Shown piece after piece: positions 37,882 through 45,105 of a stretch of DNA of 64,000 nucleotides. Below the pieces are notes generated by a model, which made no database searches, was not told the origin of the DNA, and worked only from the letters and a program-made list of their open reading frames with translations. Source of the DNA: a bacterium. Its GTDB lineage: Bacteria; Bdellovibrionota_C; UBA2361; RFPC01. Both the position numbers and the translations under genes were made by a program. Within the stretch, counting starts at the first letter, position 1, and each line of letters begins with the position of its first letter. The DNA lies in assembly GCA_030428205.1 (NCBI GenBank), contig JAUIBK010000005.1, forward strand, positions 57,651-121,650, written 5' to 3'.

Positions 37882-38747
37882 GGGTAAGCAATAGCATTCG
37901 TCAACAAGGCTAAGAGAAAGAGATCGACAAGAGACAGATTTCTTGTACTGTGTACACACACGGGTCGCCAGAGAGGAGAGAATTTGTCCTTAAAGTTTCT
38001 TAAGCCCTGATAGTTCAACCGCATACCAACAAGATATTTTAACAGTGGGATCGTCAATGAGAGATTGTGCGAAGTCGTGTGGTAGTGGTCTTGATATATG
38101 TGCGATGGGCGAGAAAAGGGAACCTCTCCGAGGCTGATTTCAGACGTTCCCTCTAAAAAGAGAGTTCGCAGCGCGAGGAGAAGTAGAGATTCCATGGCTC
38201 CAATAGGCGCTCGAGCCGTGCGTGTAAAACGCTCAAGATGGTAAAGATGCTTTCCACGACGAGAGAAGAAGGCTGCAGCTAGCGGCTCGCGGGTTGCTCT
38301 AGCATAATAAACAAAAGTGCGGTCACGGCTAGTAGGGGTTTGACGAAAAAGGAACTCGAGAGATTTAGAGTTTGCGTATCGAGATTTCTTCCAGATTTGT
38401 GAGATTGTCTCTTTTCCATCTGTGAACGAGGTCTCCCTTGAAAAGCCATGCTTCAACCCACGTTTCTCTAGTAGGAGAAGTGAGCGAGAAGGGACAAACT
38501 GACTTGAGCAAAGAACGGCTTCAGAAGCGAATGACCAAGACTCACCAGGAAGATTTCTGGTTGTTGTGTAAGGAACTCCACGAATGAGGAGGGGAGATTC
38601 TAGCTTGAGGCTCATTTGATCGAGAAAGGTTCTCAGCCGTAAGTGCTTTGGGACACTGGCATAAGCAATAAAAGTACTTCGGCCAAGTGGTGAAGAGCAG
38701 AATTGAGCTGTTTTCTCCTCGGTGTAAGACCAGCTTAAAGGTAGCAT
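37788..38747 (-). CDS. DUF2156/GNAT-type acyltransferase-like protein (MprF C-terminal domain relative)
   Basis: 319 residues, no membrane helix. The central part reads like the soluble C-terminal domain of MprF-type aminoacyl-phosphatidylglycerol synthases: SKSLEFLFRQTP, FVYYARATREPLAAAFFSRR, APIGAMESLLLLALRTLFLE and finally GLRNFKDKFSPLWRP. A membrane flippase part, present in MprF, is missing. Such stand-alone domains may transfer amino acids or fatty acids; the substrate is unknown. The last 31 codons overlap the esterase gene on the other strand. It follows the 38756 gene by eight bases. Confidence 0.75.
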   Translation of the reverse strand: MLPLSWSYTEEKTAQFCSSPLGRSTFIAYASVPKHLRLRTFLDQMSLKLESPLLIRGVPYTTTRNLPGESWSFASEAVLCSSQFVPSRSLLLLEKRGLKHGFSRETSFTDGKETISQIWKKSRYANSKSLEFLFRQTPTSRDRTFVYYARATREPLAAAFFSRRGKHLYHLERFTRTARAPIGAMESLLLLALRTLFLEGTSEISLGEVPFSRPSHIYQDHYHTTSHNLSLTIPLLKYLVGMRLNYQGLRNFKDKFSPLWRPVCVHSTRNLSLVDLFLLALLTNAIAYPQAVKDSIQLLRALRLCEPTLCPTSSSLYCT

Positions 38748-38755
38748 ACGTGCTC

Positions 38756-39241
38756 TTATTCTTCTATGGCGAAAGCGTTCTGAGAAGGTGAGAAATTGAT
38801 GATTTGCGGGGAGCCTTGCTCTTCAATCCAGAGCGGTTGAGTATATCGAAAGCTGCGTGTCAGGCAGAGTCCTTTCCCGCTATTTTTGCAGTAGTAAAGG
38901 GTTGATTCAAATACAAGATCAACATTGCCTCGATGCTTATCAAGTGTAAAAGGAATGCCTACAGAGAGCGATGAGAGTTTATTTGAGCGTATTGATGCGC
39001 CGTGTTCACCATCGTCGATGAAGAGTTGGTAGTCAGAAGGGGCTTCTTCGTTGATCTTATAGCCAGTAGGAAGTGTATAGTTATATTGAAAAGTGTGTTC
39101 ACTATGAGCTGATAGGCGAATAAGCTCTCCCTTCTCAGATCGTAGAAAAGGTCGAAAACGTTTTTCTATAGCTAGAGAGAGGGTAGGGGAACATAACAAG
39201 AGGAGAAAAAAAAGAACTAGTAAGGAACGAAAAGGTTTCAT
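38756..39241 (-). CDS. Exported protein resembling the C-terminal domain of thioredoxin/NHL-type proteins
   Basis: 161 residues from the ATG at 39241 (GGAAA upstream). Signal peptide about 1-24 (LLVLFFLLLLCSPTLSLA). The mature protein is beta-rich and ends with LYYCKNSGKGLCLTRSFRYT, a two-cysteine pattern like that found at the end of thiol:disulfide and NHL-repeat thioredoxin-like proteins. That likeness is from memory and is not a firm assignment. It shares a 72-base divergent promoter region with the saccharopine-dehydrogenase-like gene. Confidence 0.65.
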   Translation of the reverse strand: MKPFRSLLVLFFLLLLCSPTLSLAIEKRFRPFLRSEKGELIRLSAHSEHTFQYNYTLPTGYKINEEAPSDYQLFIDDGEHGASIRSNKLSSLSVGIPFTLDKHRGNVDLVFESTLYYCKNSGKGLCLTRSFRYTQPLWIEEQGSPQIINFSPSQNAFAIEE

Positions 39242-39313
39242 AAGCTTTTTCCAGTGTGAAGGACTTGTACCATTGTCGCAGAATAGCTGCCCAAAGCACA
39301 ATATGGAGTGATC

Positions 39314-40456
39314 ATGAAAATACTTGTACTCGGTGTTGGACGTGTCGGTCGTGTGATAGCGGAAGACTTAGTCTTGGAGAGTGCTTTTGAGGTCTCGATA
39401 GCTGATGTTTTTGAATCCAATCTTGAGATTGTTTCTGGTGTTTTGAGTGACCGGAAACACTGCGTTGATCTTACTGAGAATAAGCAGCTCACAAAACTTC
39501 TTCCGCAATTTGATTTTTTCATTAACGCACTCCCTGGTGATATCGGTTTTTCGACTCTTGAAACACTCATTCGCACAGGAAAACGAGTTGTCGATATCTC
39601 GTTTTTTGCGCAAGATGCTGGGCCACTCCATGAGAACGCCCAACAAACCGGAGCGACTGTTGTATATGACTGCGGTGTTGCTCCAGGTATGAGCAACATG
39701 ATAGCTGGTAGACTTCAAGAAGAATTTGATAAAATCGAAGACCTTGAAATTTATGTTGGCGGTCTGCCAAAGATCCGTACTTGGCCCTTTGAATACAAAG
39801 CAGTTTTTTCTCCGTCCGACGTCATTGAGGAGTATGTTCGTCCAGCTCGACTTGTTGTCAACGGAGAGCTCCAAGTCCGAGAAGCGCTCTCTGATAGAGA
39901 GCTACTTGAGTTCTCGAAAGTTGGAACATTAGAAGCCTTTAATACCGACGGTCTACGTTCGCTGGCGAATACTATCTCGGCAAAAAACATGAAAGAAAAA
40001 ACTCTCAGGTACGTTGGACACGTAGAGAAAATGCATTTTCTCCGTGAAGCAGGCTTCTTCTCACCTGAAAAGAGAAGCTTTCCCCGTTCTGGAATGACTC
40101 TCTCGCCACTAGAGTTTATCAATGAAATGTTTCGAGAACACTGGTTTCTCGACAAAGACGAACTCGACCTTACGATCATGCAAGTCAAAGTCTCTGGGCT
40201 CTTAGGCGGAACTCCTCATCAGGTTGTCTACGATCTCTATGATGAGCGTGACCTTATAACTGGCTACACATCTATGTCGCGTACTACAGGATTCACTGCT
40301 ACTGCAATGGTGCGTTACATGAGCGAAACTTCTTTTCGGCGGCCAGGAGTTCACCCGCCGGAAATTCTTGGAGCCTCCCAAGAGTGCTTTGAATCTGTTT
40401 TACGTTGCCTTGCAGAAAAAGGTGTGCATTACCACAGAACGGAACAGCCACTCTGA
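39314..40456 (+). CDS. Saccharopine dehydrogenase-family oxidoreductase
   Basis: 380 residues from the ATG at 39314, which has GGAG five bases upstream; a GTG two codons earlier is less likely. Rossmann motif ILVLGVGRVGRVIA at the start, then DCGVAPGMSNMIAGRL and VGGLPKIRTWPFEYKAVFSP, which are those of Lys9-type saccharopine reductases and carboxynorspermidine dehydrogenases. It reduces or oxidises an amino-acid adduct with NAD(P)H, but the true substrate cannot be told from sequence. No lysine or polyamine genes are adjacent. Confidence 0.9.
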   Translation: MKILVLGVGRVGRVIAEDLVLESAFEVSIADVFESNLEIVSGVLSDRKHCVDLTENKQLTKLLPQFDFFINALPGDIGFSTLETLIRTGKRVVDISFFAQDAGPLHENAQQTGATVVYDCGVAPGMSNMIAGRLQEEFDKIEDLEIYVGGLPKIRTWPFEYKAVFSPSDVIEEYVRPARLVVNGELQVREALSDRELLEFSKVGTLEAFNTDGLRSLANTISAKNMKEKTLRYVGHVEKMHFLREAGFFSPEKRSFPRSGMTLSPLEFINEMFREHWFLDKDELDLTIMQVKVSGLLGGTPHQVVYDLYDERDLITGYTSMSRTTGFTATAMVRYMSETSFRRPGVHPPEILGASQECFESVLRCLAEKGVHYHRTEQPL

Positions 40457-40647
40457 GTTTCATGTCCGTACTTGTACGCCATAACGTTGGCGTTCTTAGG
40501 GTCTTCTTTCGTAGCTGAATAATACGAAAAACTCGTATTTTTCTTCATCGAACAGACTGAAAAAGCCACAGAATCTAAGTTGGATCTCATATAGGGACGA
40601 GGTTACATACTCATGTAGTACCAAAAAGGTTAGGGATAACCACTCTT

Positions 40648-43600
40648 ATGGCAAGTAGTAGCCTGCGTGCAGTACTAACAGGCGATTTTCTCAATCGACT
40701 TGGAAATACAAACACTTCGTCGCTCACAAGGGGAAGCACGAAGTCAATACTGTCACCATCATCGACAACGAACATAAGTAACTCGCTTAGAATAGGCACG
40801 AGAACGTTGACTACCGCTGTAGACAACCTCAATCTTGTCTCTTCAGTGCTCAACCTCTCTCGTACTTCACTACAGGAGTTAGGGAAGATTACAGACGAGC
40901 TTATAGAAATTGCAGAGCAAGGAACGAAGTCAGGTCAGAGTAAGCAAGAACGAGCCAATTTGCAGAGACGCTTCGACAAAGCGGCTAAGGAGTTTAATGA
41001 TATCTTTGAAGGTGCTCATATCAATGACATTGAATACTTAGAGAAGGACTCACTACAGCAGCTGTTTGAAGATGCTGGCTTAGACGTGGATACCTCATAT
41101 TCGATTGCAACTGTTTTTGAAGCGTTTGTTCTGTCCCCAGGTGATAAGTCTTTCGCAAGTGAAGAAATTAAATCGGAGAGACCTATTTCGATTCCTATAG
41201 GTGCATATTCGGGAGAGAAACAAGTTATCAAACATGAAGTAATGCATACAGATAGCTTTCTCTACGATTCTAACCAGGGCCTTGTTTCGAGTTTTGCGAA
41301 TCATATCGTTGCAGAAGATGTCAATGGTGACTCAAGCGGCGATGACACATTCAATGTGCTTGCTGTTGAAAACATTGAAACAATGCTTCAGCCAGGACTG
41401 ACAGACCACATAGAACTCAAAGCGGTAAGTGCTGAAGGGTATAGTGTCTTTGTCTCATCGGATGACTTCTTGGGAACGAACGTAGGAGGCGATGCGCAGC
41501 TTTTTATCTCTGACAAGGCAGGTAATGTTATTCAGCAACTCACATCTTTCTCTGATCTTACTGTCGGTGCCAGTCGAATTATGAGTGTTGATATCTCTGC
41601 TGATGGGAAAAGTGTTCTTGTCGATTATGAGGACACTACGAATAGCGGCTATCTTGAACTGTATCAGGTTTCTAGTTTTGGAGATTCGCCTGCCTCGGTA
41701 TCAACAACAATGGTAGATTCGATTGCGACGACTGCTGCATATTCAGATGTACATATAAATGAAAATGGAACACAGATTATCTACACCGAGAGGGGGTCGT
41801 CTTCTTCTCTGAACATTTATGATGTTGCAGGGACAACGTATTCAAGCTTTGTGAAGCCTACGGCCACAAAGTCCACATATGATTTTTACAGTACAGATGT
41901 TATCGGAATAGTACACTGGAATACGGGAGATCCGGAAGGTGAGGGTACCGTATCTACTTATGATATTAAGAATACAACGCTCAATTCGGCCGTAGGAACC
42001 ATTTCTTCTATTGATGTGACAAAGGTAGCGTTCGTTGAGAATGCAGAAAGGCTCGTTTACGCTAATGAAGGTGGGGGGCGAGTGGGGATGTACACGCTTG
42101 GGGCTTTGGGTACGTCGCTAGCTGAGACTGGCCCTCAATTTTTTGTTGATGCAGGGGATAATATTGTAACTCTTTCAGCTGCCCAACGAGCTGATAACGG
42201 GCTCATTGATGTTGGAATCATTGTTAATGACAGTTCAGGAGGTGATCGAGACTTTCTCGTGCTCGAGAACGAAAATGATGAAACGCTTACTTCACGAGAG
42301 ATTTTCAATCAAGTCACAAGCGATCCACATAGTGCATATGTTACTTCTGTAGGAAACGTTATTGAAAGTACCGACGAAACATACGATTACAATAATGGAT
42401 ATCGCTCAATTGGTTTTGAAATTGAGGCTGGACAATCTGTTAGTGTACGCACGACCTTTCAAGATGTGTTATCAGATGGCGAAGCATTTCTCAATGGTGG
42501 TGTTGACGCTGTTCTTGCGGTTGATTCACAGAGTGGATACGCTCTTATCCGATCGGCTGAAGATTTTCTTGGCTATAATCAGTTTCATTACGATCAAGTC
42601 TACGTTGTTGATCGTGCTGGGAAAGTGATCTCGCAAGTTTCAGATAACGACGGCACGGAAAAATATAACGTCTCAGACATAGGAGTCGGTGGAAGAAAAA
42701 TCGCCCTTGGTGTTTCGGACCTCAGCAATGGAGGAAAAAGAATTGACCTGATAAGCCTCTCAAAGTTTGGAACCGATCCTTCAACACACTCGGTAACTAC
42801 CGCGCAGACGTTTACTGGTAATAGTATTATTGCAAATGTAAAAATGGAAAAGAATGGCACTCACGTGCTCTATAGTGGTCGAAACAATGGAACATTAATT
42901 GCGAACGCCTATACGGTTGCTGGTGGTGTTATCGAAGAATTTGGTTCTAACTTCAGTATGCTCGCTGGAAACTACGGATTTATTGATACCAACGTATTTG
43001 CGACAGTCAGAGAGAACGATTCAGGTACGTACGACATTGTATCCTACGATCTCAACAAGAGTTCGTATGAGGTTCTTGAATCTGGTATTAATGCTATTCC
43101 TAACTATCAAGGGTTGACTGCGGATCAGACACGTGCTGGTTACGCGATCGTCTATAATGATGAAGGCGTGGATCAGATCGGAATTATCTCGAGTAAGTTT
43201 ACAGATGAAGTTCGAGAGTTTTATCAACAGTCCCAAGGAGATACCCCGACTATCTTCTCTATCGCTGAAAAAAATGATGGCACAATCTATCTTGGTATTG
43301 GAGGAGAGCTACATAATCGCTCATCTGATCCTACGGCGAAATTTCATCGATTTGAAATTACCTCTGAAAGTATTTCTGTAGGTGAAAATTTTTCTACAAC
43401 AACAAAAGAGTACAATTCTGTGTTTGATGTTGATCGAACTATTTTAACCAGACCAGACGCGTATCAAATGCTTGCAGATCTCAACGAGCTAGCTGATCAA
43501 ATCGGTGATAATCTTGAAGCAATTGACGGCGCACAAGATACACTCGCCCAGAATATCGAACTCGTCCGTTCCCTAGGACAAGCATTTATCAATCAAAGTG

Positions 43601-43758
43601 AACAGATTAGCTCCGAGGATGAGGCAGACAGTGTAGCTCAGAAGATACGACAGCTAGTGACGACTGACGCACGCTCTGCTCTAACACAAGCTGAGAATCT
43701 CGAATCTATTATAGTAGCAGCTTTAACAGCGGATCCGACCTCCATTACAGGCTCATAG
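40648..43758 (+). CDS. Chimeric protein: flagellin-like helical ends around a duplicated beta-propeller-like core
   Basis: 1036 residues. About 50-140 reads like the flagellin D0/D1 N-terminal coiled coil (NSLRIGTRTLTTAVDNLNLV, SLQELGKITDELIEIAEQGT, RFDKAAKEFNDIFEGA). About 930-1030 reads like the matching C-terminal helices (LNELADQIGDNLEAIDGAQD, DARSALTQAENLESIIVAAL). The roughly 700 residues between hold TolB/PD40-like strands (VHINENGTQIIYTERGSSSS; VDISADGKSVLVDYED). A unit starting near residue 264 (GYSVFVSSDDFLGTN) recurs near 630 (GYALIRSAEDFLGYN). No signal peptide, as expected for flagellin-type export. It stands alone, with a terminator behind it. Flagellin-like identity is inferred from pattern only; no other flagellar gene is in view. 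Confidence 0.8.
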   Translation: MASSSLRAVLTGDFLNRLGNTNTSSLTRGSTKSILSPSSTTNISNSLRIGTRTLTTAVDNLNLVSSVLNLSRTSLQELGKITDELIEIAEQGTKSGQSKQERANLQRRFDKAAKEFNDIFEGAHINDIEYLEKDSLQQLFEDAGLDVDTSYSIATVFEAFVLSPGDKSFASEEIKSERPISIPIGAYSGEKQVIKHEVMHTDSFLYDSNQGLVSSFANHIVAEDVNGDSSGDDTFNVLAVENIETMLQPGLTDHIELKAVSAEGYSVFVSSDDFLGTNVGGDAQLFISDKAGNVIQQLTSFSDLTVGASRIMSVDISADGKSVLVDYEDTTNSGYLELYQVSSFGDSPASVSTTMVDSIATTAAYSDVHINENGTQIIYTERGSSSSLNIYDVAGTTYSSFVKPTATKSTYDFYSTDVIGIVHWNTGDPEGEGTVSTYDIKNTTLNSAVGTISSIDVTKVAFVENAERLVYANEGGGRVGMYTLGALGTSLAETGPQFFVDAGDNIVTLSAAQRADNGLIDVGIIVNDSSGGDRDFLVLENENDETLTSREIFNQVTSDPHSAYVTSVGNVIESTDETYDYNNGYRSIGFEIEAGQSVSVRTTFQDVLSDGEAFLNGGVDAVLAVDSQSGYALIRSAEDFLGYNQFHYDQVYVVDRAGKVISQVSDNDGTEKYNVSDIGVGGRKIALGVSDLSNGGKRIDLISLSKFGTDPSTHSVTTAQTFTGNSIIANVKMEKNGTHVLYSGRNNGTLIANAYTVAGGVIEEFGSNFSMLAGNYGFIDTNVFATVRENDSGTYDIVSYDLNKSSYEVLESGINAIPNYQGLTADQTRAGYAIVYNDEGVDQIGIISSKFTDEVREFYQQSQGDTPTIFSIAEKNDGTIYLGIGGELHNRSSDPTAKFHRFEITSESISVGENFSTTTKEYNSVFDVDRTILTRPDAYQMLADLNELADQIGDNLEAIDGAQDTLAQNIELVRSLGQAFINQSEQISSEDEADSVAQKIRQLVTTDARSALTQAENLESIIVAALTADPTSITGS

Positions 43759-43803
43759 TCATCGTTTTGATAATTTGAAGCACATTTGTGTTCCATCTCA
43801 ATT

Positions 43804-43833
43804 GAGTGGGGGAGTTCCCCCTCTTTTCTTTTT
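43804..43833 (+). terminator. Rho-independent terminator of the flagellin-like gene
   Basis: GGGGG (43808-43812), loop AGTT, CCCCC (43817-43821), flanked by a few further pairs, then TCTTTTCTTTTT. It follows the stop at 43758 by 45 bases and lies before the epimerase start, so it also shows that an earlier in-frame start for the epimerase is wrong. Confidence 0.8.
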
Positions 43834-43870
43834 ACGATTTCCTGATAGTGTAGTACCAAGAGGTACAGAT

Positions 43871-44878
43871 ATGTTAGATACAGTGTTTCACGGGAAACGA
43901 GCTCTTGTTACGGGTGCTAACGGGTTTGTCGGCTCGCACCTCTGCCGTGAACTTCTCCGTCATGGATTTAAGGTTACTGCTCTTCATCGAAGTGGCAGTG
44001 ATGTCTCAAGTTTGCAGGGGCTTGAAGTTCATTGTGTTACCGGTGACATACGTCATAAAAATGAAGTTCTTGCTGCGATGGTAGACGTTGATGTTGTGTT
44101 TCACATCGCCGCTCTTTTTCGACAGGCAAAACATCCCGATTCTGTTTATTACGATATCAACGTCACTGGGACAAAAAATGTTATTGAAGCTGCGATAGAG
44201 TCAGGTGTTCAACGTGTGATTCATTGTAGCACCGTCGGGGTGCATAGCCATATCCCCAACCCCCCAGCTGACGAACAAGAAGCGTATCGCCCTGGGGATA
44301 TATACCAAGAGTCAAAATGTGAAGGCGAAAAACTTGCTCTCTCATATTTTCGATCTGGAAAGATTTTTGGTGTCGTTGTTCGTCCTGCTATGATTTGGGG
44401 CCCCGAAGATAAGCGTACACTTAAGATTTTTAAAGGGATCGCTCAAAAACGCTTCCCTTTAGTTGGAACTGGAAATACATTTCTTCACTGGGTTTTGGTA
44501 ACGGATCTTGCCCGCGGTTTCAGGCTCGCTGCTGAGCGTGCCAAGGAGAGTGGTGCGATCTATATCTTAGCTGGTAAATCAGCAGTCACCATGCGAAGAC
44601 TTTATGAATCGATATCAAGTTTTTTTGGAGTCACTGCGCCAAAACTTGCTATCCCAGCACTCCCTGTTCAAATAGCTGGCTCGCTCTGCGAGCTTGTCTG
44701 TAGACCGTTTGGAATCGAACCACCACTTTATCGAAGAAGAGTTGATTTCTTCACAAAGACGAGAAGCTTTAACATCGACAAAGCCAGAAGAGAGCTTGGG
44801 TACGAGCCGGTAAATGACTTTGATGGTGAGGTAAGTTTGATAGGCACTTGGTATAGGGAGAACGGCTGGATCTCATAA
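43871..44878 (+). CDS. NAD-dependent epimerase/dehydratase (extended SDR)
   Basis: 335 residues from the ATG at 43871 (AGAGG upstream). Glycine motif GANGFVGS from about 15, then DIRHKNEV, and the catalytic Tyr-x-x-x-Lys in YQESKCEGE preceded by the HCSTVGVHS strand. It belongs with dihydroflavonol reductase/hopanoid-associated sugar epimerase-like enzymes acting on a sugar or sterol-like substrate; the exact reaction is unknown. It has its own promoter, being isolated by a terminator on the left and 227 gene-free bases on the right. Confidence 0.9.
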   Translation: MLDTVFHGKRALVTGANGFVGSHLCRELLRHGFKVTALHRSGSDVSSLQGLEVHCVTGDIRHKNEVLAAMVDVDVVFHIAALFRQAKHPDSVYYDINVTGTKNVIEAAIESGVQRVIHCSTVGVHSHIPNPPADEQEAYRPGDIYQESKCEGEKLALSYFRSGKIFGVVVRPAMIWGPEDKRTLKIFKGIAQKRFPLVGTGNTFLHWVLVTDLARGFRLAAERAKESGAIYILAGKSAVTMRRLYESISSFFGVTAPKLAIPALPVQIAGSLCELVCRPFGIEPPLYRRRVDFFTKTRSFNIDKARRELGYEPVNDFDGEVSLIGTWYRENGWIS

Positions 44879-44922
44879 TCTAAACGACGTTCTACCTTAT
44901 TGGCTTCTCTTGTGATCTCATT

Positions 44923-44978
44923 TCATCTCAGGCTATAACCCACTTGTAATCAAAGGATTTCTCATCCATCTGAGATGA
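44923..44978. repeat. Inverted repeat after the epimerase gene
   Basis: TCATCTCAG (44923-44931) and CTGAGATGA (44970-44978) form a perfect 9-bp stem with a 38-base loop, 44 bases past the epimerase stop and 127 before sucA. No T-run follows. It could be a leader structure or operator for sucA or a degraded terminator. Confidence 0.45.
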
Positions 44979-45105
44979 GCTGTTGTGTATGCATTTTCTC
45001 GACCTGCCGAAGAGGTGTTAATTTTCTCACCTTTTCGTGCATTTTCGTCGACTTAATGTAAGCACTTCTTTTGAATGAAGATGCTTGAAATTTCAAGAGG
45101 CTTTC

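Noticed and set aside
43775..43870. 32-codon N-terminal extension of the epimerase gene
   Set aside because: It contains the terminator of the preceding gene; the ATG at 43871 has a ribosome site and the glycine motif follows at the usual distance.
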